This document shows positions 15,921-25,005 of a stretch of DNA of 64,000 nucleotides, piece by piece. Each line of letters begins with the position of its first letter. Position 1 is the first letter of the stretch. The notes under the pieces are model-generated. The model was not told where the DNA came from, did not search any database, and saw nothing but the letters and a program-made list of their open reading frames with translations. This stretch comes from Mariprofundus sp. (GTDB lineage: Bacteria; Pseudomonadota; Zetaproteobacteria; Mariprofundales; Mariprofundaceae): NCBI GenBank assembly GCA_021772835.1, contig JAJFLE010000068.1, forward strand, positions 1 through 64,000. Direction: 5' to 3'. A program made the translations under genes and the position numbers.

Positions 15921-16616
15921 ATGAGTACGTTGGTTTTGGCACCCGCAGTCAGCATGCAAGGTAATGCTATACGTTATGGCGCGATAACGCTTTCTCTGCT
16001 GCTGCACGGCTTGTTGTTCGCCAGTTTTGGTGGTGCGCCTGCAACAAGCTCGCAACAGCCCACTGAATCCATTACACACCTGAGTTTCCTGACTCCGGCA
16101 AGCAACGCGGTGGCAGCGCCTGATGTCCAACCGGAAAAGCCAATAACGAAGTTGAAGCCGGAACCGAAACCTGAAGATAAAATAGCAACAAAGAAAACGT
16201 TTGGCATAGCTACAGAACCTGTCCGGAAAGTGGCTCAGCAGCAGGCCAGTGAACCGCTTGCCGTGGCCGCTCAGCAACCCGCTGCAGCATCTGCGGTGAT
16301 ACCGCAGATTGATGAGGGGCTGATCAAGCGGGAAACCGAACGTTATCTCACCGAGGTTATGGCGCACATCGAGCAGCATAAATGGTATCCGAAAGCAGCC
16401 CGCAGGCGTGGCATTGAAGGCGAAGTGAATGTCAGCTTCACACTGTTGGCCGATGGGACTGTTCATCAACTGGTTGTTGAGAATGGGCCATCTTTGCTGG
16501 TTGCAGCAGCCAGAAAGGCTGTAGAGAAGGCAACGCCGATGCCGACACCGCCTGCAAGCATTCACTGTCCGCTCGAATGCCAGTTCCGTATGCGCTTCAA
16601 CTTGAAACGATCATAG
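15921..16616 (+). CDS. TonB-family energy transducer
   Basis: A 231-residue periplasm-spanning protein that couples the inner-membrane proton gradient to outer-membrane receptors. Residues 20-40 form the membrane anchor with the SLLLH motif (the Ser-x3-His pair of TonB). A Pro/Lys-rich spacer follows (KLKPEPKPED and neighbours), then a C-terminal TonB domain: HIEQHKWYPKAARRRGIEG, VNVSFTLLADGTV and the closing FRMRFNLK strand. Its expected partners ExbB and ExbD are reduced to the relic immediately upstream, so TonB here must borrow a motor encoded elsewhere or be idle. The second gene of a short operon. Confidence 0.88.
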   Translation: MSTLVLAPAVSMQGNAIRYGAITLSLLLHGLLFASFGGAPATSSQQPTESITHLSFLTPASNAVAAPDVQPEKPITKLKPEPKPEDKIATKKTFGIATEPVRKVAQQQASEPLAVAAQQPAAASAVIPQIDEGLIKRETERYLTEVMAHIEQHKWYPKAARRRGIEGEVNVSFTLLADGTVHQLVVENGPSLLVAAARKAVEKATPMPTPPASIHCPLECQFRMRFNLKRS

Positions 16617-16774
16617 TGATCGGTGCATTCAGCGACTATTATTTGATGATTAAACCTTTTCTGCTAGTTATATCTCAGGGCCTGCATCCAGGCTATGCTT
16701 CGATAGTGAAGGTGAATGTACGCCCTATCCCTGAATGAGATTGCTCTGACTGAAGTGATACGTTAGTAAGTGTT

Positions 16775-17401
16775 ATGTGTTTTTCAGCTACAGCCAGTTT
16801 TGTTGTCGGGGGATCGTTAATCGTGATGGGTGCGGTAACGATCAAACGGGCAGGGCAGAGGCGCGAACTTGCTTTTGCAGCGATTCCGTTATTGTTCGGG
16901 ATTCAGCAATTGATCGAGGGGCTGCTCTGGTTGTCTTTTCAATATGATGCTGCGCAATTAAAAACGCTGACGACTTACCTGTTCACAATGTTTTCGCATG
17001 TGATCTGGCCAATCTATGTACCATTTGCGGTAGGGCTGTTAGAGACAGTACCGTGGCGCTGTAAGGTCATGTGGTTTTTCCGTTTTATCGGCGTGGTTGT
17101 AGCTATTCAACTGCTGCTTCTGATCATGCTTAAGCCACTGACTGCGGTGGCGGATCATCATATCGTCTACGTTTCACCAAAGCTTTACGACTGGCCGATG
17201 ATGCTGCTCTATATCACAGCAACCTGTCTGGTTTCGATATTCTCCAGTCATAAACTGATCCGAACCTTCGGAATACTTGCCCTGTTGCTGTTTGCTCTGG
17301 CCTATTGGTTTTACACTGCGGCCTTCTTTTCGGTATGGTGTTTCTTTGCCGCTATTTTGAGTCTGATTATCTATTTTCATGTCAACCGGGCTCAGTCTTA
17401 A
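16775..17401 (+). CDS. DUF6629-like multi-pass membrane protein
   Basis: A 208-residue inner-membrane protein with about seven helices. The opening MCFSATASFVVGGSL and the ELAFAAIPLLFGIQQLIEGL block are the hallmarks of the DUF6629 family as I know it. Function unknown. It stands alone, with 158 bases before and 253 after, and its ribosome site is weak (AGTGTT region). No enzymatic motif is visible. Confidence 0.75.
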   Translation: MCFSATASFVVGGSLIVMGAVTIKRAGQRRELAFAAIPLLFGIQQLIEGLLWLSFQYDAAQLKTLTTYLFTMFSHVIWPIYVPFAVGLLETVPWRCKVMWFFRFIGVVVAIQLLLLIMLKPLTAVADHHIVYVSPKLYDWPMMLLYITATCLVSIFSSHKLIRTFGILALLLFALAYWFYTAAFFSVWCFFAAILSLIIYFHVNRAQS

Positions 17402-17654
17402 GCGAATTTTCCTCGATGATTATACCCGGCTATGACGGGATGCTTTTATCCCTGGTCATGAGTCAGTCTTGCACGGGTCAGGCAAGCAACGCGTGAATCC
17501 GGTCTTGAAATTGGTTGATGAAGGGAGAGGCTACGCTTCGGTAGGCGGCGTTTGCTCAACATGAAAACAATCGTGTCATATTAGATGTTGATGATATAAT
17601 AATCTTTAGTAGTGTTCGCCAACTTTTGTATTTCTATGGTGGAGGTTTTATACA

Positions 17655-18257
17655 ATGAGTACCCAACGCTTAACCGCAGTCACACGTGTGATGCATATTT
17701 TCATGATTATTACCGTGGCATTCCAGCTGATCAGTTCATTGCTGATGTTTGTTCCTGAGCCGGGCAAGCTGGTCACCTATCAAACAGTTCTGTTCTCCCT
17801 GCATATTATGTTGTTCGGCTGGGGGGCATTTTTAATCAGTAGTATTTATGCCATGACTCGTTTTGCTGAAAAGGATGCCTGGGGCCGTCTTGTACCCTGG
17901 TTCTCCAGGCGCCACCGTGCAGAATTCTTCAAGTCTGCGAAAGAAGAAATACCCGGCGTGTTTACGGGTAAACTTGCCACGCCTGAAAGTCGCACCCCAC
18001 TGGCAGGTGCCATGCATGGCCTGGGTTTTTTGACTCTTATCGCACTGGGTCTGACCGGTGCTTATGTGATGAATGGTGTGCGTTCTGATGGCACTATGAC
18101 TCAGGATATGTTGTTGATGTTTGAAGCGCATGAGTTTTTCGGTGTGGTGATTTGGATCTTCCTGGCCTGCCATGTGGGTATGGTGGTCTACCATCTTATC
18201 CTTGGTCACAAGCATGTTCTTGATATTTTCGAGCGTCTCAATATTAAGTGGAAATAA
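17655..18257 (+). CDS. Cytochrome b561/b6-type membrane protein
   Basis: A 200-residue membrane protein with four helices at about residues 8-28, 40-65, 115-140 and 155-180. Histidines suitable for b-heme ligation sit in the helices: His14 in VTRVMHIFM, a His near 49 in LFSLHIML, His in AGAMHGLGF, and the pair in AHEFFG and ACHVGM. This is the pattern of cytochrome b561/Ni-hydrogenase b subunits, which pass electrons between quinol and a periplasmic partner. GGAGG precedes the start. The next gene, a secreted formylglycine-enzyme-like protein, begins 10 bases after the stop and is a likely functional partner (inference). Confidence 0.8.
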   Translation: MSTQRLTAVTRVMHIFMIITVAFQLISSLLMFVPEPGKLVTYQTVLFSLHIMLFGWGAFLISSIYAMTRFAEKDAWGRLVPWFSRRHRAEFFKSAKEEIPGVFTGKLATPESRTPLAGAMHGLGFLTLIALGLTGAYVMNGVRSDGTMTQDMLLMFEAHEFFGVVIWIFLACHVGMVVYHLILGHKHVLDIFERLNIKWK

Positions 18258-18267
18258 GCGGGAGCCT

Positions 18268-19068
18268 ATGATGAACTTCAGAACAAGCAGCCTTTTTGCT
18301 GCCATAGTTGCAGCGGTCTTATTACTGCCGGGCATGGCGATTGCCGATGCGCCAAAACATGGTGACACCATGACCGATGAGATGGGGATTGAATTTATCT
18401 ATATCGGTCCGGGGAAGTTTGTCATGGGTACGCCTGAGACTGAGCCGGGCCGTTATCCGGATGAAGTGCAGCATGAGGTGGAGATCAAGAACGGCTACTG
18501 GCTGGCAAAATATGAGACCACCTTTGAGCAGTATGATGCATTCTGTAAAAAGACCGGTAATTCAAAGGCCAATGATCGTGGCTGGGGACGTGGCAACATG
18601 CCGGTCATCCATGTGAAATGGCATGATGCCCAGATGTATGTGAAATGGCTCTCCAAAACAACCGGTATGAAATATCGTTTGCCTACGGAGGCTGAATGGG
18701 AATATGCCGCTCGTGCCGGCACGTCCACAGCTTTTTCCTGGGGTGATAATCCGGCAGATTTTCCTGATTATGCATGGAACAGCACCAATGCCGATACCAA
18801 GGCTCATCCTGTAGGGCAAAAAAAACCTAACCCCTGGGGTCTGTACGATATGCACGGTAATGTCTGGGAGTGGACATGTTCTTATTACAATGAGGATTTT
18901 GAAGGTGAAGAGCAGCAGTGCAGTGATACCGCCTCTAACCGCAATCGGTCGGTTCGTGGTGGTGCATGGTACTTTTTCCCTAAAGGTTTGCGTTCAGGGG
19001 ATCGTCGTGTGTATCACCCGCGTTACCGCTTGCCGTATATTGGCTTTCGCATAGTTCGCGAACAGTAA
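18268..19068 (+). CDS. Secreted formylglycine-generating-enzyme (SUMF1/FGE) family protein
   Basis: A 266-residue exported protein: a signal peptide of about 26 residues ending AIADA, then one FGE/SUMF1 domain. Family motifs are visible in order: FVMGTPETEPG, YWLAKYETTFEQYDAFC, RLPTEAEWEYAARAG, NPWGLYDMHGNVWEWT and the closing VRGGAWYF and IGFRIVREQ. True FGE enzymes need a specific cysteine pair; here cysteines are few (CKK, TCSYY, QQCSD), so catalysis is uncertain and a binding or cofactor-assembly role like NirV is possible. No sulfatase gene is nearby. Cotranscribed with the cytochrome b gene and closed by a terminator. Start at 18268 or the adjacent ATG 18271. Confidence 0.85.
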   Translation: MMNFRTSSLFAAIVAAVLLLPGMAIADAPKHGDTMTDEMGIEFIYIGPGKFVMGTPETEPGRYPDEVQHEVEIKNGYWLAKYETTFEQYDAFCKKTGNSKANDRGWGRGNMPVIHVKWHDAQMYVKWLSKTTGMKYRLPTEAEWEYAARAGTSTAFSWGDNPADFPDYAWNSTNADTKAHPVGQKKPNPWGLYDMHGNVWEWTCSYYNEDFEGEEQQCSDTASNRNRSVRGGAWYFFPKGLRSGDRRVYHPRYRLPYIGFRIVREQ

Positions 19069-19089
19069 CTCTGAACATGATGAATGATA

Positions 19090-19119
19090 AAGGGTCGCCG
19101 TATGGTGGCCCTTTTTTTC
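19090..19119 (+). terminator. Rho-independent terminator after the FGE-like gene
   Basis: Stem AGGGTCGCC/GGTGGCCCT (9 bp with two G-T pairs), loop GTAT, followed by seven T. Confidence 0.88.
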
Positions 19120-19186
19120 TCTGCGTGAAATCAAAGTCAGATGTATGTAGAATGCGCCACCATAATTATCCCCAAGGCTAATAATC

Positions 19187-21685
19187 ATGAATGAATCAGT
19201 TAAACCGCACCGCCGTATTACGGATGTTCCTCCTCTGGATAAAACAGCGGATGGTCTGGTCAATGGCATCCAGCGTCATTTCCTGCGCACACTGGGCCAA
19301 CACTCTTCGAGCACGGCTTATCACTATCGCTACCGCGCTTTGGCACACGCCGTTCGCGATCACCTGATGGAAAACTGGAAAAGCACCAAAGACGCCTATG
19401 AAGCAAAGGGTGGCAAACGCGCTTATTATTTGTCGCTGGAATTCCTTATGGGGCGCGCGCTTGGCAATGCCGTTCTCAATCTGGGCCTTGAGCCGCAGAT
19501 TCAGGAAGCACTCAACACATTGGGTCTTAATCTGGAAGAAAAAATTGAACATGAGAATGATGCAGGTTTGGGTAACGGTGGTTTGGGCCGTCTTGCTGCC
19601 TGTTTTGTTGACAGCTGCGCTACCCTGCAGCTGCCGGTGACAGGATATGGTATCCGCTATGAATACGGCATGTTCCGCCAGAAGATTGTTAACGGTCATC
19701 AGGTTGAAGAGCCCGATCACTGGCTGATCAATGGTAACGTATGGGAGATTGAACGCCCTGAATACGCACAGCGCATTCATTTCGGTGGTCATACTGAAAG
19801 TTATCATGACGATAGCGGTGTGCGCCGCTGCCGATGGGCGGATTCACATGATGTGGTCGCCATTCCTTTTGATACGCCGGTTCCTGGTTATAAAAATGGC
19901 ACGGTCAATACGCTGCGTTTGTGGAAATCAGCAGCAACCGATGAATTCGATCTGGGTGAGTTTAATGCGGGCAGTTATCCGGAATCGGTGGCTCAGAAAA
20001 ATGAGGCAGAGCATATCTCCATGGTGCTCTACCCGAACGACTCCAGCGAAAATGGTAAAGAATTGCGTTTGAGGCAGCAGTACTTTCTGGCATCTGCCAG
20101 TATCCAGGACGTACTTCGACAGTGGGTAGAAAAACACGGTACAGATTTTAGCCAGTTTGCCGAAAAAAACTGTTTCCAGCTTAACGACACGCACCCGACG
20201 GTGTCTGTTGCCGAGCTGATGCGCATTTTGATGGATAAATATAAACTGGAATGGGACGAAGCTTGGGCAATCACTTCGAAAACTATGGCTTATACCAATC
20301 ATACATTGCTGCCGGAAGCACTGGAGCGTTGGCCTGTATACCTGTTTGGACGTCTGTTGCCGCGTATTCTCGATATCATTTATGAGATCAATGCACGTTT
20401 CCTTTCCGAAATTGCCAAGCGCTGGCCTGGTGACATCGAGCGTCAACGTCGTATGTCGATCATTGAAGAGGGTGATGTTCAGCAGGTTCGCATGGCTTAT
20501 CTGGCACTGGTTGGATGTTTTTCCGTTAACGGCGTGGCAGAGCTGCACTCCGATCTTTTGGTCGAAGGATTGTTTTCAGATTTCTACGCCTTGTGGCCTG
20601 AGAAATTTAACAACAAAACCAATGGCGTAACTCAGCGTCGCTGGATGGCCTGGTGTAATAAACCGATGTCGAAGCTGATCAGCGACACGATTGGTGAGGG
20701 TTGGATTACAGACCTGAGCAAGTTGCGTAGTCTGGTGCCTTACGCAGATGATGCCGGTTTCCGGGCACAATGGGTGGCCTGCAAACGTGAGAACAAGGAA
20801 CGATTGGCCGCAGTCGTGCAGAAGGAATGTGGTGTCACATTCAATCCGGATGCGATGTTTGATATCCAGGTGAAACGTATCCACGAATACAAACGTCAGC
20901 TGTTGAATTTGCTGCATGTGATTCATTTGTATAATCGCATCAAACGTGGTGATACGCAGAACTGGACGCCGCGTTGTGTGCTGATTGGCGGCAAGGCAGC
21001 TCCGGGTTATTACATGGCCAAGCAGATTATTAAGCTGACCAATAATATTGCTGAAGTAGTGAACAACGATTCGGATGTAGGTGATAAGTTGAAGGTGGTC
21101 TTCTTCCCGAACTACCGTGTTTCCGCCATGGAAGTAATTGCCCCTGCTGCTGATCTTTCTGAGCAGATCTCTACTGCAGGCAAGGAAGCCTCAGGTACAG
21201 GTAACATGAAGTTCATGATGAACGGCGCGATGACCATAGGCACACTTGATGGCGCTAATATCGAAATTCGTGAAGAAGTGGGTGAAGAGAACTTCTTCCT
21301 GTTCGGCCTGACTGCTTCAGAAGTGGAAGCCGCGCGCGGCAACTACGATCCGAATGCGATTATTGCTGCCGATGCTGACTTCGCTCACGTTATGGAACTG
21401 CTTGAGTGTGGTCACTTCAGTCAGTTTGAATCCGGGCAGTTTTCAGCCATCATCCATGCCATCCGCAGCTCTGATGATCCATGGCTGGTGGCGGCAGATT
21501 TCCGTTCTTATATTGATGCGCAACAGGAAGCTGCGACCGCATTCCAGGATCAGGATCGTTGGCAAAAGATGAGCGTGCTTAATACTGCATATAGCGGTAA
21601 GTTTTCTACTGATCGCACCATGCGGGACTACAATCGCGATATCTGGAAGCTCGAGCCAATTGCACCGAATGGCCAAACGCGCTGA
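19187..21685 (+). CDS. glgP: Glycogen phosphorylase
   Basis: Releases glucose-1-phosphate from glycogen or maltodextrin by phosphorolysis; cytoplasmic, PLP-dependent. The 832 residues match the usual bacterial length (about 815-835). Seen: GNGGLGRLAACF and the substrate-loop region near the N-terminus, NDTHPTVSVAELMR, QVKRIHEYKRQLLN, and the PLP-lysine block EASGTGNMKFMMNG near the C-terminus. The N-terminus lacks the regulatory phosphorylation segment of muscle enzymes. It is flanked by terminators on both sides, so it is a single-gene unit convergent with yigZ-glk-glgA, the last of which builds the polymer this enzyme degrades. Confidence 0.96.
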   Translation: MNESVKPHRRITDVPPLDKTADGLVNGIQRHFLRTLGQHSSSTAYHYRYRALAHAVRDHLMENWKSTKDAYEAKGGKRAYYLSLEFLMGRALGNAVLNLGLEPQIQEALNTLGLNLEEKIEHENDAGLGNGGLGRLAACFVDSCATLQLPVTGYGIRYEYGMFRQKIVNGHQVEEPDHWLINGNVWEIERPEYAQRIHFGGHTESYHDDSGVRRCRWADSHDVVAIPFDTPVPGYKNGTVNTLRLWKSAATDEFDLGEFNAGSYPESVAQKNEAEHISMVLYPNDSSENGKELRLRQQYFLASASIQDVLRQWVEKHGTDFSQFAEKNCFQLNDTHPTVSVAELMRILMDKYKLEWDEAWAITSKTMAYTNHTLLPEALERWPVYLFGRLLPRILDIIYEINARFLSEIAKRWPGDIERQRRMSIIEEGDVQQVRMAYLALVGCFSVNGVAELHSDLLVEGLFSDFYALWPEKFNNKTNGVTQRRWMAWCNKPMSKLISDTIGEGWITDLSKLRSLVPYADDAGFRAQWVACKRENKERLAAVVQKECGVTFNPDAMFDIQVKRIHEYKRQLLNLLHVIHLYNRIKRGDTQNWTPRCVLIGGKAAPGYYMAKQIIKLTNNIAEVVNNDSDVGDKLKVVFFPNYRVSAMEVIAPAADLSEQISTAGKEASGTGNMKFMMNGAMTIGTLDGANIEIREEVGEENFFLFGLTASEVEAARGNYDPNAIIAADADFAHVMELLECGHFSQFESGQFSAIIHAIRSSDDPWLVAADFRSYIDAQQEAATAFQDQDRWQKMSVLNTAYSGKFSTDRTMRDYNRDIWKLEPIAPNGQTR

Positions 21686-21710
21686 TCAGGTAGTGTTTTA
21701 AGGCTTAACC

Positions 21711-21741
21711 AACGCGGGGGTTACGGCCTCCGCGTTTTTTT
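21711..21741 (+). terminator. Rho-independent terminator of glgP
   Basis: Stem AACGCGGGGG/CCTCCGCGTT (one mismatch), loop TTACGG, then TTTTTTT. On the other strand it lacks the run of T expected for terminating yigZ. Confidence 0.88.
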
Positions 21742-21745
21742 GTGC

Positions 21746-22366
21746 CTAACTTTCCGGGAAATGAATGTTGACTCTACCGCTGCTCACGTTGCTCAGTTTT
21801 TCTTGCAGATCCTGTTGGCTGCCCGTTTCGACATCGATGTGTATCTCGATGTCGAAATGGTAAAGGGTCTGTTTGATTACAATGTTGTGGCTATCAAGCA
21901 GGCGACGAACTTGGCTCTCCAGAGCAAATGGGACGTGCAAAAGAGCGGGCACTGTTGCGATATGGCGGGTGAGGGGGAGGGTATCGATAGCCAGCTGCAC
22001 CGAAGATGAATAAGCGCGCACGAGCCCACCTGCGCCGAGTTTGATGCCACCGAAGTAACGGCTGATGACCACGATGATTTCACCGACCTCTTTGTGTTGT
22101 AATACGTTCAACATCGGCTTTCCGGCTGTGCCCTGAGGTTCACCGGCGTCAGAGCAGCCACGATCGATTGAAGCGACCGGGTGCCCAGCAATATAGGCCC
22201 AACAGTGGTGGCGAGCTCCAGGCTCACGGGTTTTGATCTGTTCGATAAAAGCCATGGCATTTGATTTGCTTTCAGCATGACTGATATCAGTGATGAAACG
22301 GCTGCGTTTGATCTCCTGTTCTACACAGATATGTTCAGCTGGGATGTTGTAGGATGATGAACTCAC
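21746..22366 (-). CDS. yigZ: YigZ/IMPACT family protein
   Basis: A 206-residue protein of the YigZ/IMPACT family, conserved from bacteria to humans, with an N-terminal S5-like domain and a C-terminal ferredoxin-like (DUF1949) domain. The signature is clear: SRFITDISHA, HHCWAYIAG, SDAGEPQGTAGKPML, then VVISRYFGGIKLGAGGLVRAY. Its molecular role in bacteria is unsettled (links to translation and to Leu-Phe aminopeptidase activity have been proposed). The start codon is GTG at 22366 without an obvious ribosome site, 9 bases after the kinase stop, so it depends on translation of the upstream gene. Last gene of glgA-glk-yigZ. Confidence 0.92.
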   Translation of the reverse strand: MSSSSYNIPAEHICVEQEIKRSRFITDISHAESKSNAMAFIEQIKTREPGARHHCWAYIAGHPVASIDRGCSDAGEPQGTAGKPMLNVLQHKEVGEIIVVISRYFGGIKLGAGGLVRAYSSSVQLAIDTLPLTRHIATVPALLHVPFALESQVRRLLDSHNIVIKQTLYHFDIEIHIDVETGSQQDLQEKLSNVSSGRVNIHFPES

Positions 22367-22375
22367 TGTGTAGCG

Positions 22376-23299
22376 TTAAATCATGCTGGCGATTGCCGCC
22401 GCTCCCAGAAGGCCTGCATTATCATCCAATGTGGAGCGCAACACATCAGTTTTCCCCTTCAGGGGAGGTATGAGGTTGGTATTCAGTTCAGATATCAGAG
22501 CTGGGTGAAGTATGTCCCAGGCGCCACTTAAACCACCGCTGACAGTGATGGTTGTGACATCAAGCAGTTTCACGGCTTCGGCAATGGCCATGCCCAGATA
22601 CTGACCCGCTTCCTGCATGATTCTAAGAGCACACGAATCACCTTGCTGGGCAAGTTCAAAAACACTTTTTGCATCACACTCTTTACCACAGCATTCACTA
22701 TAGCGCCGGATAATGGCAGTTGCAGATGCATAGGCTTCAACGCAGCCGCGGTTGCCACAGCCACACAATCTGCCATCGTGATGTTCAATACAGAGGTGGC
22801 CAAATTCCATAGCCATACCGTGCTCACCTGAGTAAGGGGCACTATTAAGAATCAGACCGCTGCCGATGCCAGTGCCAAGTGTGATATGCAGCAGGTTGGT
22901 GTGACCTTTTCCTGCACCGTAACGGTGTTCGCCAATAGCGGCGCAGAGGGCATCGTTCTCTATTGCAACGCTGATGCCTAGTCTGTCGCCAAGTCTTTCA
23001 GCCAGAGCAAAATCTTTCAGCAGCGGAAGGTTGGGTGAGCTGGCCAGAAGTCCACTCTGACTGTGGAAAAAACCGGGGAAGCCCATACCCATGTTGCTTA
23101 GACCATGTTGCTGTGCAAACGGTTCAATGACCTGGACCAGCGTGTTGATGATATGTGTTTCGGCATTCTGCTGTGATTGCAGGTTGTGTCGGCTTAACTC
23201 AGCAGTGACGCGTTTTTCATCAATGATATGACCATCCTGACTTACCAATGCCAGGCGAATATTGGTGCCGCCGATGTCGGCAGCAAGCACCGGCTTCAT
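22376..23299 (-). CDS. ROK-family glucokinase/fructokinase
   Basis: A 307-residue sugar kinase of the ROK family, phosphorylating a hexose with ATP. Seen: the ATP loop DIGGTNIRLAL at 7-17, ENDALCAAIGEHRYGAG with the catalytic Asp, the LGTGIGSGLI phosphate loop, and the structural zinc site CGCGNRGCVEAYAS that marks ROK proteins. The specificity (glucose versus fructose or N-acetylhexosamine) cannot be fixed from motifs; glucose is likely because the gene overlaps glgA by 4 bases (ATGA) and lies in a glycogen locus. Family certain, substrate inferred. Confidence 0.9.
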   Translation of the reverse strand: MKPVLAADIGGTNIRLALVSQDGHIIDEKRVTAELSRHNLQSQQNAETHIINTLVQVIEPFAQQHGLSNMGMGFPGFFHSQSGLLASSPNLPLLKDFALAERLGDRLGISVAIENDALCAAIGEHRYGAGKGHTNLLHITLGTGIGSGLILNSAPYSGEHGMAMEFGHLCIEHHDGRLCGCGNRGCVEAYASATAIIRRYSECCGKECDAKSVFELAQQGDSCALRIMQEAGQYLGMAIAEAVKLLDVTTITVSGGLSGAWDILHPALISELNTNLIPPLKGKTDVLRSTLDDNAGLLGAAAIASMI

Positions 23300-24753
23300 G
23301 CTTTGAGCAGCTGCTCATAGAGCTTCGCATAATCGGCTGCGGAAGCTTCCCATGATGAGTCGCGTTTAAGGGCATTGCTGCGCATGCGTGACCAGATGGT
23401 GGAGTTACGATACAGGCCAATGGCATATTCCACTGCGTCGTCGAAGGCTTCAGGGGTGGCATCGGTAAAGTGAACGCCAGTAGCGGTAGATTTGGAATGA
23501 CCGTGATCAATGACGGTATCTTTGAGGCCTCCGGTTGCACGTACAACCGGAACAGTGCCGTAACGCATGGCCATCAGTTGCCCAAGTCCACACGGCTCGA
23601 AACGTGATGGCATCAGGAATATATCACCACCTGCATAGATACGGCGGGCAAGGTTTTCATTGAACCCGCGCCAGAAATGCATCTGTTTTGAATTGGCGTC
23701 TGCGATCTGATGCAGGGCTTGTTCGGAGTGCGGATCACCGGAACCGAGCACAGCCAGCTGATAACCGCGATCAATCCAGCGTTGTGCATTGGCCAGCAGC
23801 AGGTCAATGCCCTTCTGTTCGGCCAGGCGTGAAATCAGCACCATCAGAGGAGTATTCGTGGAAACTTCCAGACCGAATTCCAACTGAATGGCTGCTTTGC
23901 ACTTCTTTTTACCGGCCGTGCTGCCTGCTTTGTAATTGGCGATAAGGGCCTTATCGCTGGCTGGATTCCAAGCCTCAATATCAAGCCCGTTGACGATGCC
24001 GAATAATTTTCCGGTATGATGTTGCAGGAAACCGTCGAGTTCGCAGCCGTATTCGGGGGTAAGAATTTCTTCGGCATATGACGGGCTCACAGTCGTAATG
24101 GCGTGAGCTGAAGCAATACCTGCTTTCATGCAGTTGATTTGCCCATGAAACTCGAAATCAGCCGGGTGGAAATGGTGACTTGGAATGCCGAGGCGGTGAA
24201 TCCATTCAGGCGGGAAATTGCCCTGATAAGCAAGGTTGTGAATGGTGTAGACTGTTTTGGCTCGTGCTATGCCAGCATGATGTTGATACTGGGTCTGTAG
24301 CAGCAGTGGAATCATGCCTGTCTGCCAGTCGTGGCAGTGGATAATATCGACCTTTTCCTTCAAACGGGACGCTGCTTCCAAGGCCACGCGATCAAACAGC
24401 ATATAGCGCAGCAGGTTGTCTTCATAGGCACCTCCCGTAGGGCCGTAGAGGCCTTCACGGTCATACAGGTCATCCTGTTCAATCAGGATGAACCGGAGGT
24501 TGTTAACAAACGTTTCGTGCAACGGGCAGTGACGTTGCACGCCATCGGCCCACATTTCGATGCTGTTGTTCAACGGTGTGCTTTTGATTTTATTGGTGAT
24601 CAGGTGCCTGCGGTAAAAGGGCAGGATCACTGTCACCTGATGCCCAAGGTGTTGCAGCGCATGTGGTAGTGAGCCAGCTACATCCGCAAGGCCACCCGTT
24701 TTGGCCAAAGGTGATGCTTCAGAAGCGATAAAAACAATATTCAACTTGGCCAT
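23296..24753 (-). CDS. glgA: Glycogen (ADP-glucose) synthase
   Basis: Extends alpha-1,4-glucan from ADP-glucose; GT5 family, 485 residues. The acceptor/donor loop KTGGLADVAGSLPHAL near the N-terminus contains the KxGGL motif. HNLAYQGNFP and the late blocks RLAEQKGID, MPSRFEPCGLGQLMAMRYG and VRATGGLKDTV follow in family order. Start at 24753 is chosen because GGGAGAGG lies 6 bases upstream; an in-frame TTG 15 bases earlier is less likely. First gene of a three-gene unit (glgA, ROK kinase, yigZ). No glgC or glgB lies in the window, so ADP-glucose synthesis must be encoded elsewhere. Confidence 0.95.
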   Translation of the reverse strand: MAKLNIVFIASEASPLAKTGGLADVAGSLPHALQHLGHQVTVILPFYRRHLITNKIKSTPLNNSIEMWADGVQRHCPLHETFVNNLRFILIEQDDLYDREGLYGPTGGAYEDNLLRYMLFDRVALEAASRLKEKVDIIHCHDWQTGMIPLLLQTQYQHHAGIARAKTVYTIHNLAYQGNFPPEWIHRLGIPSHHFHPADFEFHGQINCMKAGIASAHAITTVSPSYAEEILTPEYGCELDGFLQHHTGKLFGIVNGLDIEAWNPASDKALIANYKAGSTAGKKKCKAAIQLEFGLEVSTNTPLMVLISRLAEQKGIDLLLANAQRWIDRGYQLAVLGSGDPHSEQALHQIADANSKQMHFWRGFNENLARRIYAGGDIFLMPSRFEPCGLGQLMAMRYGTVPVVRATGGLKDTVIDHGHSKSTATGVHFTDATPEAFDDAVEYAIGLYRNSTIWSRMRSNALKRDSSWEASAADYAKLYEQLLKA

Positions 24754-25005
24754 TTTGCCCTCTCCCAATCAACAAAACCAAGACTAACAGCAATATGCTG
24801 GTCAAAAAACATTTGTTCGGTAGCTGCTATGGATTCCCTCGAAAAAATAACTTCCTGCCGTTTCTTGAGGCGAGGTCACAAAAGTGTGATTTGTGCGTAA
24901 CGCAAAAGATTTCTGAGCTGCTCTAAGGTTGAGTTCTTTTGAACTGGCACTATCCTGTGGGTGAAAACGGCATATCTAATCGAGATGCTGCAGGGAGGAG
25001 GGGGC

